64,000 bases of DNA from JAZIHH01 sp036678685 (GTDB lineage Bacteria; Bacillota; UBA4882; UBA10575): assembly GCA_036678685.1 (NCBI GenBank), contig JAZIHH010000028.1, forward strand, positions 62,001 to 126,000, written 5' to 3'. How positions within the stretch are numbered: the stretch's first letter is position 1; every line of letters starts with the position of its first letter. Under the pieces are notes generated by a model. It searched no databases, was not told the DNA's origin, and saw only the letters and a list, made by a program, of their open reading frames with translations. The translations under genes were made by a program, and so were the position numbers. This document shows positions 17,551 through 26,749 of this stretch, in pieces.

Positions 17551-18155
17551 TTATCTCTCCGTAGCATCGTCGCAAAGACCGGACGTAGTTTTAAGACCGG
17601 TTTAAGGTCTTTTCTGTGTTTATAGACGACGATTGACATGTTGATTAAACATAACAAACGGAGCCAGGTTTCGGCTTGACTAAGGAACAAGTAGACAACC
17701 AAAGCGAAAAGTCCCATGATGACCGACCAGGCATCGATGGTTTGGAAAATGAAAAAGAGAGCGGAAGTTACGCCCATGACCAGCAAGCCGCCGGTTAATT
17801 TGTTTAAAGCCAGCCACACGCCGTAAGTGGAGGCCACCGCTTTCCCCCCGTGAAAATAAAGAAAGGGAGAAAAGGCATGCCCAGCAATGGGGGCAACCGC
17901 TACGGCCACCAGGATATAGTGGGGAAAATCAAAGGAAAGCATGGTATAGTAAACCGGAAGATAAGCCTTTAAAACATCCAACAGGACAGAAAAGATGCCG
18001 AGCACGGGACCGCCGGCGCGCCAGGCGTTGGCGGCTCCCGGGTTACCGTCGCCGTAATTCCGGATATCTTCTTTTAAAAACAGCTTGCCAAGAATTAACG
18101 AATAGGGAACCGCACCGCTGAGAAAGGAGATGAGCACAACCGCTATCGCCTGCAT
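17541..18155 (-). CDS. plsY: Glycerol-3-phosphate acyltransferase PlsY
   Basis: A 204-residue multi-helix membrane protein of the PlsY family, which uses acyl-phosphate to acylate glycerol-3-phosphate in the first step of phospholipid synthesis. The three signature loops are present: FLSGAVPYSLILGKL near residue 10, GDGNPGAANAWRAGG (~36-50) and GHAFSPFLYFHGGKAVAST (~95-113). The ATG follows AAGGAGGG on the minus strand. It is upstream of, and overlaps, the glycosyltransferase gene. Genomes often hold more than one plsY; this copy, outside the usual der/plsY context, may be an accessory one. Confidence 0.92.
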   Translation of the reverse strand: MQAIAVVLISFLSGAVPYSLILGKLFLKEDIRNYGDGNPGAANAWRAGGPVLGIFSVLLDVLKAYLPVYYTMLSFDFPHYILVAVAVAPIAGHAFSPFLYFHGGKAVASTYGVWLALNKLTGGLLVMGVTSALFFIFQTIDAWSVIMGLFALVVYLFLSQAETWLRLLCLINMSIVVYKHRKDLKPVLKLRPVFATMLRRDKCI

Positions 18156-18538
18156 CCCCAGTCCCTCCTTTTCCGGACTCCCTCTAAGAAGATAAACATG
18201 TCGTTAACTTAAATATATAACATACCGTTTAATTTGTAAAGCTTACAGGGAAAAAAGAAATGGTTGAAAATGACAAATTGTATAAAAATAAATTATTGGC
18301 AGTAAAGGGAAGGACGGCAAAAGAAATCCGGACGGGAGGAATCCGTATAATAATGAAGCATTATTAAATCCGGGCGGCTGCCAAAAAGAGGGCAATAAAT
18401 GGATAAGCAGGGCCGGAAGATCTTTCTTTACCTGCCGGGGATTTTAGTGTATTATATAAATATGTGACCAGATGATTCCGGAATGAGGTTGTAGATAATG
18501 CACGCTGGTCAATAATTATGCATAGGGAGGAATCCGGA
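18156..18538. other. Divergent intergenic region between plsY and the amino-acid importer
   Basis: A 383-base gap, AT-rich near 18200-18310 and 18440-18520. It must hold promoters for plsY (minus) and the binding-protein gene (plus). Candidates such as TATAAAT near 18460 are not convincing enough to place. No RNA family was recognised. Confidence 0.4.
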
Positions 18539-19306
18539 ATGAAAAAAGGGTATTTAATTGCCCTGGCCTTAGTTGTTGTGGTGGTCGCTGCGGCCGCCGT
18601 TTACTTGTTTCTTTCCAAATCCCAAGCGACACAGGAAACCGGCGGAGTCCTGAGGGTGGGAACTGATGCTACTTATGAGCCCTTTGAATCCATTGATGAA
18701 GATGGTAACTTTGTCGGGTTTGACATGGAACTTATCGCCATGGTCGCCGAAGAACTGGGGTTGGAATTGCAACTGCAGAATGTCAGTTGGGAGGGAATTA
18801 TCCCCGGTTTGATGAACGGGAATTATGATTGCCTGATCAGCGCCATGACGATCACAGAAGAACGGAAAAAACAGATTGATTTTTCCGATCCGTATTTCAC
18901 CATCAAGCAGGTTATTGTGGTCAGGGAGGACGACTTCTCCATTAACGGCCCGGAAGACCTGGCCGGCAAGGTCGTTACCGTTCAGAACGGGACAACCGGG
19001 GATCTTTACGCCAGTGAGATCCCGAATGTCAAAATGAAACGGTTCGATACGAACCCCCAAGCCATCCAGGAACTGTTGAACAATAACGCCGATGCCGCCG
19101 TGATGGACGATCTCGTGGCTTATCAGGCGATGGCGAAAATGAGCGGGTTAAGAGTGATTGAAATTCACGACGCGGAAATAGAAAATTACGGGATCGGCGT
19201 CCGGAAAGGCAATGAAGAGTTGCTGAACAAGATAAACCAGGCCCTTGCCACCCTGAAGGAAAACGGCAAACTCGACGCCCTGGTCGAGAAATACCGGTCC
19301 ATGTAG
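18539..19306 (+). CDS. Polar amino-acid ABC transporter substrate-binding protein
   Basis: A 255-residue family 3 solute-binding protein (SBP_bac_3). An N-terminal hydrophobic stretch (residues 3-24) without a lipobox Cys suggests either a signal peptide or a retained membrane anchor. The mature part begins GGVLRVGTDATYEPFESIDEDG (a typical start) and includes GFDMELIAMVAEELG and SAMTITEERKKQIDFSDPYF, the conserved ligand-binding regions. It likely binds glutamine, glutamate, histidine or arginine. ATG 18539 is chosen because AGGGAGG precedes it; ATG 18518 lies upstream of that SD. First of a three-gene importer operon. Confidence 0.9.
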   Translation: MKKGYLIALALVVVVVAAAAVYLFLSKSQATQETGGVLRVGTDATYEPFESIDEDGNFVGFDMELIAMVAEELGLELQLQNVSWEGIIPGLMNGNYDCLISAMTITEERKKQIDFSDPYFTIKQVIVVREDDFSINGPEDLAGKVVTVQNGTTGDLYASEIPNVKMKRFDTNPQAIQELLNNNADAAVMDDLVAYQAMAKMSGLRVIEIHDAEIENYGIGVRKGNEELLNKINQALATLKENGKLDALVEKYRSM

Positions 19307-19338
19307 CGAGGTATTGAAAATCACGAAAAGGTGTTTCC

Positions 19339-20322
19339 ATGAAGGAGCAGAAAAAAGCATTTGCAATACTAATATTAATATTTTTGCTTGCCTTGACTTT
19401 GGCAGGACAGCCGGCGCCGGCGGGCGCCGCCGCCGCCGGCGAAACCGTTTTGCGGGTTGCTTCCGACCCGGAGGGAGCGGAAATCTTTATTAACGGGGAG
19501 CCGGCCGGGGTCACCCCGGCCGTGATCAGGGGGCTCTCCCCCGGGACATACCTGGTTGAGGTGGCAAAACCCCAATACCAGACCCAGAGCCGGCGCCTCA
19601 CGGTTGCCGAAGGGGAGAACGAGGTCAAGTTTTCCCTGGCCGAAACGTCCCTTTATTATATGTGGAAGATCATGCCCCTTTTATTGCTCGGCGCCGTGAT
19701 GACTCTTTTCTTAACAGCCATTTCCGTGTTTAACGGGATCATTATCGGTACTTTTGCCGGGATGGCCCGGATTGTCCGGGTCAGACTCATTAACTTTGTC
19801 GCCGCTCTTTATGTGAATTTTATTCGCGGTACCCCGTTACTGGTTCAGATCTTCATGATCCATTTCGGCCTGCCCCCGGTTCTCGGTTCCCTTTTTGCCG
19901 ACGGGAGGCCGATCCCGCTGAACCCATTTTTCTCCGCCCTGACCGCTTTGAGTATCAACAGCGGGGCTTATGTGGCGGAAATCATCCGGGCGGGAATCCA
20001 ATCCATCGACCGCGGGCAGATGGAAGCCGCCCGCTCCCTTGGGATGTCCTATTGGCAGGCTATGCGGCACGTGATCTTGCCACAGGCCATCAAGCGGGTC
20101 ATTCCGCCGTTGGGTAACGAGTTCATCGCCATGTTAAAAGATTCGTCCCTCGTTTCTGTGATCGGGATGGAAGAATTGGTCCGCAAGGCCCAGGTGATCG
20201 TCACCCGTACTTACCGTCCGACCGAAACCTGGCTGGGCGTAGGCCTTGTCTTTTTAATGATGACCCTGCCCTTCACCAAATTAGTGGCATGGCTGGAACG
20301 GAGGTTGAAAACCGGTGATTAG
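19339..20322 (+). CDS. Amino-acid ABC permease with N-terminal PEGA domain
   Basis: A 327-residue chimera. Residues 1-30 are a signal-like hydrophobic segment ending in AGAAAAG; residues ~36-100 are a PEGA domain (VASDPEGAEIFINGEPAG, then GLSPGTYLVEVAKPQY); residues ~105-325 are a HisM/GlnP-type permease (GAVMTLFLTAISVFNG, FIRGTPLLVQIF, EAA loop GQMEAARSLGMSYWQAMRHV). PEGA domains are extracellular, surface-layer-like modules. Here one would sit outside the membrane at the face where the binding protein docks. ATG follows AAGGTG. I know this fusion only as rare; it could help retain the binding protein or bind the wall. The stop overlaps the ATPase start. Confidence 0.85.
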   Translation: MKEQKKAFAILILIFLLALTLAGQPAPAGAAAAGETVLRVASDPEGAEIFINGEPAGVTPAVIRGLSPGTYLVEVAKPQYQTQSRRLTVAEGENEVKFSLAETSLYYMWKIMPLLLLGAVMTLFLTAISVFNGIIIGTFAGMARIVRVRLINFVAALYVNFIRGTPLLVQIFMIHFGLPPVLGSLFADGRPIPLNPFFSALTALSINSGAYVAEIIRAGIQSIDRGQMEAARSLGMSYWQAMRHVILPQAIKRVIPPLGNEFIAMLKDSSLVSVIGMEELVRKAQVIVTRTYRPTETWLGVGLVFLMMTLPFTKLVAWLERRLKTGD

Positions 20323-21040
20323 GGTTGTTGACCTGCACAAGCGTTTTAAAAACCTTCATGTTCTCAAAGGCATAACCAACCACGTGAAAAAGGGTGAGGT
20401 GGTTTGTGTCATCGGGCCCAGCGGTTCCGGGAAAAGCACTTTTCTGCGGTGTTTGAACCTTTTGGAGGAGCCCACTGCCGGCAAGGTTTTTATTGAGGAT
20501 GTAGAGATCACGGACCATAAAAAGGTCAATGTGAACCGGGTACGAGCGGAGGTGGGCATGGTTTTTCAGCAATTTAATCTCTTCCCGCATAAAACCGCCC
20601 TGGAGAATATCACTTTGGGCCCTATTCAGGTCAGGGGATTATCTGAGGAAGAGGCAACGGAACGGGCTTATGCCCTTTTGGACAAGGTCGGACTGCGGGA
20701 CAAGGCCCATGAGTATCCGGACAACCTCTCCGGCGGGCAACAGCAACGGGTAGCCATTGCCCGGGCGCTGTCCATGCATCCCAAGGTCATGCTTTTTGAC
20801 GAACCGACATCCGCCCTCGATCCGGAAATGATCAAGGAAGTGCTGGACGTCATGAAAGATCTGGCCAAAGAAGGGATGACGATGGTTGTGGTCTCCCACG
20901 AGATGGGTTTTGCCCGGGAGGTCAGCGACCGGGTGCTGTTTATGGACGACGGGGTAATCGTCGAAGAGGGCACACCCGACCAGTTGTTTAATAACCCGCA
21001 AAATGAGAGAACCAAGAGCTTTTTAAGTAAAATACTGTAA
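20315..21040 (+). CDS. Amino-acid ABC transporter ATP-binding protein (GlnQ/HisP type)
   Basis: A 241-residue ABC ATPase with Walker A GPSGSGKST, Q-loop MVFQQFNLFPH, signature LSGGQQQRVAIARAL, Walker B VMLFDEPTSALD and the switch His in VSHEMG. It is closest to the GlnQ/HisP class and energises the upstream permease. Start is GTG 20315, overlapping the permease stop by eight bases. A terminator follows at 21090. Confidence 0.93.
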   Translation: MIRVVDLHKRFKNLHVLKGITNHVKKGEVVCVIGPSGSGKSTFLRCLNLLEEPTAGKVFIEDVEITDHKKVNVNRVRAEVGMVFQQFNLFPHKTALENITLGPIQVRGLSEEEATERAYALLDKVGLRDKAHEYPDNLSGGQQQRVAIARALSMHPKVMLFDEPTSALDPEMIKEVLDVMKDLAKEGMTMVVVSHEMGFAREVSDRVLFMDDGVIVEEGTPDQLFNNPQNERTKSFLSKIL

Positions 21041-21089
21041 GTACAAAATTACCGGCTATTACCCCGGTTTGGACAGGGGAGCAGCGGAG

Positions 21090-21123
21090 AAAAAAGACCA
21101 GGCGGCAAGGTTTGGTCTTTTTT
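21090..21123 (+). terminator. Rho-independent terminator after the amino-acid importer
   Basis: AAAAAAGACCA (21090-21100) pairs with TGGTCTTTTTT (21113-21123) and ends in a T-run. It may also work on the minus strand. Confidence 0.85.
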
Positions 21124-21278
21124 CTTTTGGGGCGGCGGGGGCGGCGGGCGTCAAGGAACCATTCGCTTTTCTTTTTTATACTATATATACTATGACAACC
21201 AGGTTGGCAAAGGCAAAATTGGGAGAAGACAGGAGATGTTCCGCAGCCGCTGAACCCCACAAGAAACAGGAGGGGAAA

Positions 21279-21515
21279 ATGGGCGAATATGGGTTGAACT
21301 TACTGCCCGTCGGGAAAGCCGCTGAAGTAGTCAGGATCCAAGCCGGGGAATTGATCCGTAACCGCTTGTTGGATTTGGGTCTGGTTCCGGGAACCATTGT
21401 TGAGGCTGTCCGGAAAAACCCGGCGGGGGATCCGGTTGCTTATAAAATCCGGGGCGCCCTTATTGCGTTACGTTCTGAAGAAAGCAGACTGGTGACGGTC
21501 CGGCCGGTGGAATAG
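21279..21515 (+). CDS. feoA: Ferrous iron transport accessory protein FeoA
   Basis: A 78-residue SH3-like FeoA protein (LLPVGKAAEVVRIQAG, NRLLDLGLVPGTIVEAVRKNPAGD, YKIRGALIALR). FeoA is a small cytoplasmic partner of the FeoB Fe(II) channel. ATG 21279 follows CAGGAGGGG; the open frame extends upstream but has no family similarity there. The two feoB genes follow, giving a feoA-feoB(N)-feoB(C) operon suited to anaerobic iron uptake. Confidence 0.92.
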   Translation: MGEYGLNLLPVGKAAEVVRIQAGELIRNRLLDLGLVPGTIVEAVRKNPAGDPVAYKIRGALIALRSEESRLVTVRPVE

Positions 21516-21571
21516 CCCGGTGGCGGAGTTTAAAAAAACAGTTGGGTGACGAAACAAGGGAGGGTGCCGTT

Positions 21572-22405
21572 TTGGGAGGGACCTCATCTTATCCGGGAGT
21601 TTTTGTTTTCTTGGACGAATTAAAACGCGACGTCGGGAGAAAAGCCGATGCCGTCATTGCCCTGGGCGGCAATCCGAATACCGGAAAAAGCACGCTATTT
21701 AACGCCTTGACCGGTTTAAACCAGCATACGGGGAACTGGCCGGGAAAAACCGTGGTCCTGGCGAAAGGCACTTATCGCCACCGGGGGAAAGAGATCACCG
21801 TGGTGGATTTGCCGGGGACTTATTCCCTGTTGGCCAATTCCGCTGATGAACAGGTGGCACGGGATTTTATCTGTTTCGGGAATCCGGACGCCACGGTGGT
21901 GGTAGCCGATGCCACTTGCCTTGAACGGAATTTAAACCTGGTCCTGCAGGTGATGGAGATTACGCCCAAAACTGTTCTCTGCGTCAATCTGGCGGACGAG
22001 GCCGCGCGGAAAAAAATCAAGATCAACTACGGTAAACTCCGGGAGTTACTGGGAATACCAGTGGTTCCCACGGTCGCCCGGGATAAAACAGGGCTGGAGG
22101 AATTAAAAAATATCCTGGACCAGGTGATTTTCTCCGAAATGAAGCAGTTACAGCCCAGACCGCCGGTCTATGATGAAGAGATCGAAGCCGCGCTTGCCCA
22201 ACTCCAAGCCGAAGTGGAAGATTTGTGCCAGGGGAAGTTGAACAGCCGCTGGGTGGCTCTACGCCTGCTGGACGGCGATCCTGCGCTTCTTAACAACATT
22301 TGCCACTATTTGCAAAGAACCGGCCAAAACGGCCGCCCGTCCCCTGCGGAAGTATGGAGGAGGGTGAACTATGGCCAACGCCACTTGGGAAGAGAAATTC
22401 AATGA
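21572..22405 (+). CDS. feoB: FeoB N-terminal part: GTPase domain protein
   Basis: A 277-residue protein holding the G domain of FeoB as a separate polypeptide. G1 is GNPNTGKSTLFNALTG, G2 region NWPGKTV, G3 DLPGTYSL, G4-like NLAD, followed by helical regulatory sequence. It would gate the Fe(II) channel made by the next gene. TTG 21572 is preferred (AGGGAGGG about eight bases upstream); TTG 21542 is an in-frame alternative without an SD. The coding frame overlaps the next gene by 35 bases. The split looks natural, because the second part has its own SD and Met start. Confidence 0.85.
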   Translation: MGGTSSYPGVFVFLDELKRDVGRKADAVIALGGNPNTGKSTLFNALTGLNQHTGNWPGKTVVLAKGTYRHRGKEITVVDLPGTYSLLANSADEQVARDFICFGNPDATVVVADATCLERNLNLVLQVMEITPKTVLCVNLADEAARKKIKINYGKLRELLGIPVVPTVARDKTGLEELKNILDQVIFSEMKQLQPRPPVYDEEIEAALAQLQAEVEDLCQGKLNSRWVALRLLDGDPALLNNICHYLQRTGQNGRPSPAEVWRRVNYGQRHLGREIQ

Positions 22406-23768
22406 AGCAGCGGCCAAATCACGTATGCTCCGGAACCGGCTGGGGTTGGACATCCGGGAACGGGTGGTTAAAAATATCTACCGGCAGGCCCGGGAAATTG
22501 CCGCGAAAACCGTCACCCTTCCGGAAAGGGAGCTTGACGTCAGTCATAAGCTTGACGACATCATCACCTCGAAGCTTTTCGGATATCCTTTAATGTTTGC
22601 CCTCTTAAGCCTGGTCTTTTGGCTGACGATCAGCGGCGCCAATTACCCGTCGGAACTCCTGGCCAATCTGCTCTTTGCTTTTGAGGACCGGCTTACCCGG
22701 TTCTTTCAATGGGCGGGCGCCCCGGCTTACCTGCACGGAGCCCTGGTTTTGGGCATGTACCGCGGCCTGGCGTGGGTTGTTTCGGTGATGTTGCCGCCGA
22801 TGGCCATTTTTTTTCCTTTATTTACGTTTCTGGAGGACTTGGGATATCTGCCGCGGGTGGCTTTTAACCTCGATCATATCTTTAAAAAAGCCGGGGCCCA
22901 TGGGAAACAAATCTTAACCATGTGTATGGGCTTTGGTTGTAATGCCGCGGGTGTTATTGCCTGCCGGATCATTGAATCCCCCCGCGAACGCCTGATTGCC
23001 GTGCTCACCAATAATTTTGTCCCCTGTAACGGCCGTTTTCCCTTGCTCATTACCATGGCCGCCCTTTTTCTGGGCTTAATGGTCCACGATGCTAACAATT
23101 TGGCGGCTTCGGCAGTGGTGGCGGGCGTGGTTGTCCTGGGGGTCCTGGTTACCCTGGCTGTCTCATGGACCTTATCCAAAACGATCCTGCGGGGTATCCC
23201 TTCCACCTTTACCCTGGAACTTCCTCCTTACCGCCGGCCGAAGATTGGCACCCTGTTGGTCCGATCCGTCTTTGACCGTACCCTTTTCGTCCTGCGGCGG
23301 GCGGTGGCGGTGGCCGCGCTGGCCGGGATTGTTACCTGGGTTTTCGCCAATACGCAAATTGGGGAATTAAGCCTCCTGGCCCACCTCGCCGGGAAACTGG
23401 AGACTTTCGGCCGCCTGCTGGGCCTTGACGGTTATATCCTCCTCGCTTTCCTGCTGGGCTTGCCGGCCAATGAAATTGTCGTGCCGATTTTAATCATGAG
23501 TTACCTGGCGGAAGGGGCAATGCTGGAGCTTGCCAGTTTGGCCGATCTCCGCCTCCTTCTGGTCAATAACGGTTGGACCTGGTTGACCGCCCTGAATATG
23601 CTCCTTTTTTCGTTGTTCCATTTCCCCTGCGCTACCACCTTATTGACGATTCGTAAAGAGACCCAAAGCCTGAAATGGACTTTGCTCGCGGCTTTGATTC
23701 CTACTATGGCCGGGTGTCTCCTTTGTTTGGCGCTTGCCCGCCTGGTCAACGCCTGCGGGCTGGTTTGA
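22371..23768 (+). CDS. feoB: FeoB C-terminal part: ferrous iron permease
   Basis: A 465-residue membrane protein with the FeoB channel and Gate/nucleoside-recognition regions, and no GTPase motif. The first 60 residues resemble the helical linker after the G domain (SHKLDDIITSKLFGYP). MGFGCNAAGV and NNFVPCNGRFPLL carry conserved Cys of the transport path, and a second Gate region ends near PANEIVVPI. ATG 22371 follows GGAGGGTG and lies within the end of the upstream GTPase gene in another frame. The two chains probably assemble into one Fe(II) transporter. Confidence 0.9.
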   Translation: MANATWEEKFNEAAAKSRMLRNRLGLDIRERVVKNIYRQAREIAAKTVTLPERELDVSHKLDDIITSKLFGYPLMFALLSLVFWLTISGANYPSELLANLLFAFEDRLTRFFQWAGAPAYLHGALVLGMYRGLAWVVSVMLPPMAIFFPLFTFLEDLGYLPRVAFNLDHIFKKAGAHGKQILTMCMGFGCNAAGVIACRIIESPRERLIAVLTNNFVPCNGRFPLLITMAALFLGLMVHDANNLAASAVVAGVVVLGVLVTLAVSWTLSKTILRGIPSTFTLELPPYRRPKIGTLLVRSVFDRTLFVLRRAVAVAALAGIVTWVFANTQIGELSLLAHLAGKLETFGRLLGLDGYILLAFLLGLPANEIVVPILIMSYLAEGAMLELASLADLRLLLVNNGWTWLTALNMLLFSLFHFPCATTLLTIRKETQSLKWTLLAALIPTMAGCLLCLALARLVNACGLV

Positions 23769-23865
23769 CGGGCGGCCGGAACGGCCGGAAAGAAACGGCG
23801 CCGGTTGTTTCGCTTTTGACCGGGCCGGCGCCGCTTGTTTGACCTATTGGGTTCCCGCGGGGTTA

Positions 23866-24951
23866 TCATCCGGAAAAGGAGACCGGCCACCCTCCGGGGA
23901 AAAGCCCAGGAAAGAGCCGGATTTGTCCGGGATGGAAACCCAGGGTGATTTGGTCTCCTTCCCGGAGACCCCGGTATTTTTTGGCTAAAAAAGCCTGGAT
24001 TACCACGCCGGCACAACGAATCTCCAGCCGGTAACCGGCACCCTGATACTCGAGGGTTTCAATTTTTCCGGTTAACCGCCCGGCCTGTCCAGGGTCGGGG
24101 GATAAATCCTCCGGTCTCAGCATCAGAAGGCAAGGGCCGGAGGGAAAATTTTTGGGGGGCGGCAACTCAAAACAGTCGCCGGTTACCAGCCGGACCCGGG
24201 TCCGGCCTTCGGCGGTCTCCACCCGGCAGGGCAGGAGGTTGGCTTCCCCCAAAAAGCCGGCGACAAAGGGGGTCGCCGGATCGTCATAGACCTCTTCGGC
24301 GGTTCCGACCTGTACTAACCGGCCGTTTTCCATTACGCCCAGCCGCCCGCCGAAGGATAAAGCCTCTTCCTGCTGGTGGGTGACGAAAATAGCGGTAAAT
24401 CCCAGTTTGGCCCGGAGGGTTTTCAGTTCTTGCCGCAGCCGCCGGCGGAGGTTGTAATCCAAAGCGGAAAAGGGCTCATCCAAAAGAAGCAAAAGGGGTT
24501 TGGGCGCCAAAGCCCGGGCCAGGGCCACCCGTTGCTTCTCCCCACCGGACAGGCTTTGGATCTGACGGTGGGCCAGCCTCTCCAGGCCAAAAAGTTCGAG
24601 TAACCCGGCGAGGCGTTCCCGGCGCTCGGCAGCGGGCAGGTGTTGGACTTTAAGCCCGTATTCAATATTCCCGGCCACCGTCAGGTGGGGGAAAAGGGCA
24701 TAATCCTGAAAGACCATTCCCACCCGTCTTTTGGCCGGCGGGAGGTCTGTTATCTCCTTCCCGTCCAGGATGATTTCTCCCCGGTCCGGCTTTTCCAAAC
24801 CGGAGATGAGCCGTAAGAGAGTGGTTTTCCCGCAACCGCTGGGTCCGACGAGGGAAAAGATTTCCCCGCGCTTCACCTGTAAATCGACTTTCATATGGAA
24901 CTCGGGATAGCTCTTCTCCACCCGCAGGCGGAGGAGGGTATTTTCTTTCAT
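23866..24951 (-). CDS. thiQ: Thiamine ABC transporter ATP-binding protein
   Basis: A 361-residue ABC ATPase of the PotA/FbpC-like class: Walker A GPSGCGKTTLLRLISG, Q-loop MVFQDYALFPHL, signature LSGGEKQRVALARAL, Walker B LLLLLDEPFSALD, switch His in THQQEE. About 130 residues of C-terminal TOBE-type domain follow; ThiQ of enterobacteria lacks this. The ATG overlaps the permease stop by four bases (ATGA). Substrate assignment rests on the TPP riboswitch at the head of the operon. Confidence 0.85.
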   Translation of the reverse strand: MKENTLLRLRVEKSYPEFHMKVDLQVKRGEIFSLVGPSGCGKTTLLRLISGLEKPDRGEIILDGKEITDLPPAKRRVGMVFQDYALFPHLTVAGNIEYGLKVQHLPAAERRERLAGLLELFGLERLAHRQIQSLSGGEKQRVALARALAPKPLLLLLDEPFSALDYNLRRRLRQELKTLRAKLGFTAIFVTHQQEEALSFGGRLGVMENGRLVQVGTAEEVYDDPATPFVAGFLGEANLLPCRVETAEGRTRVRLVTGDCFELPPPKNFPSGPCLLMLRPEDLSPDPGQAGRLTGKIETLEYQGAGYRLEIRCAGVVIQAFLAKKYRGLREGDQITLGFHPGQIRLFPGLFPGGWPVSFSG

Positions 24952-26651
24952 TCTTCTTCACCTTCCTGCGACCGGGGGAAAAGATACCGGGCACGGGCTT
25001 GGTAACGTCCTTCCATCACCCAGAAAAGGAACAGCGAGATGAGGATGAGAAGGGTACCCAAGGCAATGGCCTGGGGAAACCGGTAGTGGCCGATTAAGCG
25101 GTAAATTGCCACCGAGAGGGTGACGACCCGGCCCCGCCCCAGCATGAGGACGGCGGCCAGATCCCCAAGGGAAAAGGCGGCGGCGTAGGCCGCGGCCGTA
25201 CTCAAGGCCGGTTGCATTAACGGTAATTCTACCGTCTTCAGAATATACGAAGGCGGGGCGCCAAGGAGGGCTGCCGCTTCCAACAGGGATTCGCTCAATT
25301 CCCGCCGGGCTGTTCTGAGGATGGAATAGACCAGGGGGAAAGCCAGAAACAATTGGGCCCATAGGATGAGGAGGACGGAAGGAAGAACCCTTCCGGCCAG
25401 CATGGATAGGCCCGAGGTAAAGGTGACAAAGGAGACCCCCAACGGCAGTTGCAACCAGAGATCGGCCCCGCCCCAGGGGCGGTTTTTTCTGCGGCGGGCC
25501 AAATAGTAGGCGGGACACACCGTAAAAAACGAAACAGCGACCCCCAGGCCGATGGTGGCGGCAATTACCGACCCGAAATTACGGCCGACGGCAAAGCGGA
25601 AACCGTCCGTCAGAAGCAGGCGGTAATTTTCCAGCGTCGGGAGGCCTCCGGGCAGCCCGCGGGGGAAAAAGGAGCGGGCGACCACGGCCACCAGGGGGCT
25701 GAGAAAAAAGAAAGCGGTCAGTATTATGTAGACCAGGAAAAGGATTGTCCGTCCCGGGCAGGTGCGGATGCTGAGGGAGGGAAGAGGCCCGGCATAGAGC
25801 CCGTCCCGCCGGAGCCGCCATCCCGACAAGGCCTGCAGGTAAAGGATTCCGGCCAGCAGGAACAGTTGGATGATGGCGATGAGCGCCGCCCGGTCAAAGC
25901 GGAGACGGCTGTTATACTCAATGTAGATTAAAACCTCGAAAGTTTTATAAAGATAGCCTCCGAGCACCAAAACCACGGTAAAACTGAGGAAAGAGTAGAG
26001 AAAGACCAAAAGAAAGAGGTAAAGGAGGGTCGGCGCCAGTAAGGGCAGGGTCACCCGGCGCCAAGTGGAAAAGGGTCCGGCGCCCAACAAAGCTGATGCC
26101 TCGTGCAGGGCGGGGTTGATCCGCTCCCAGGCTTCGCCGGTCAGGCGCAGGCAAAAAGTGAAATTGTAAAAGACATGCGCCAGGATAATCCCCCAAAAAC
26201 CGTAAAGGCCGGTAAAACGCCATCCGCGGCCCGGGAAGAGCAAAGCCAGCCAGTGGTTGAGCGTTCCGTTATTGCCGTAAAAAACCACCATCCCCAGGAC
26301 CACCAGGATCCCCGGGAGCATAAAGGGGAGGACCATGGCGCTCCGCAACAGGCGTTTGCCGGGGAAATCAAAGCGGCCAAAAAAATAGGCCCCCGGCAGG
26401 CTCAGCAAGAGGCTGATTCCGGCGCTGTAAAGGGCCTGCCGGCAGGAGAAGGACAGGGTGTTCCGGAAGAGTTCCGACCGGAGAAACCCCGCCAACTCCT
26501 GCAGAAAGCCGCTGTTAAGAATAGCCCTGGCCAGCACGGTAAGAACCGGCAGATAAAAAAGGAGAAGCAAGAGAAGATAGACCGGATTATTATCGGCGTA
26601 CTGCATTTCCCGTGGGCGTAAACGTGCGCCGTCACCATTGCCGCCTTTCAC
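24948..26651 (-). CDS. thiP: Thiamine ABC transporter permease (two-domain, ThiP-like)
   Basis: A roughly 567-residue permease made of two fused membrane halves with about 12 helices. EAA loops are INPALHEASALLGAGPFSTW in the first half and LLEAAALLGAPPSYILKTVE in the second. Such fused permeases are typical of thiamine and ferric importers. The start is uncertain: GTG 26651 has AGGAAGGG upstream and is used here; ATG 26606, just before the first helix (QYADNNPVYLLLLL), is the conservative choice; GTG 26741 would add a very basic extension. It lies between the binding-protein and ATPase genes of the riboswitch-controlled operon. Confidence 0.85.
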   Translation of the reverse strand: MKGGNGDGARLRPREMQYADNNPVYLLLLLLFYLPVLTVLARAILNSGFLQELAGFLRSELFRNTLSFSCRQALYSAGISLLLSLPGAYFFGRFDFPGKRLLRSAMVLPFMLPGILVVLGMVVFYGNNGTLNHWLALLFPGRGWRFTGLYGFWGIILAHVFYNFTFCLRLTGEAWERINPALHEASALLGAGPFSTWRRVTLPLLAPTLLYLFLLVFLYSFLSFTVVLVLGGYLYKTFEVLIYIEYNSRLRFDRAALIAIIQLFLLAGILYLQALSGWRLRRDGLYAGPLPSLSIRTCPGRTILFLVYIILTAFFFLSPLVAVVARSFFPRGLPGGLPTLENYRLLLTDGFRFAVGRNFGSVIAATIGLGVAVSFFTVCPAYYLARRRKNRPWGGADLWLQLPLGVSFVTFTSGLSMLAGRVLPSVLLILWAQLFLAFPLVYSILRTARRELSESLLEAAALLGAPPSYILKTVELPLMQPALSTAAAYAAAFSLGDLAAVLMLGRGRVVTLSVAIYRLIGHYRFPQAIALGTLLILISLFLFWVMEGRYQARARYLFPRSQEGEEE

Positions 26652-26749
26652 GCCTGATCGCTTTCCCTTCCTGTCATTATTTTGTCTGTCCCGTTCATAG
26701 CGCTCGCCCTTCGACCGGCGGCGCGCCTTGCCCGCCCGCACCGGACCGG

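Noticed and set aside
18440..18538. ArgR-type operators before the amino-acid importer
   Set aside because: TATAAATATG and AATAATTATGCAT resemble ARG boxes only loosely, and AT-rich promoter sequence explains them equally well.
21572..23768. feoB broken by a frameshift
   Set aside because: The second part starts with its own SD and Met and a plausible new N-terminus, and two-gene FeoB systems are known, so a natural split is preferred.
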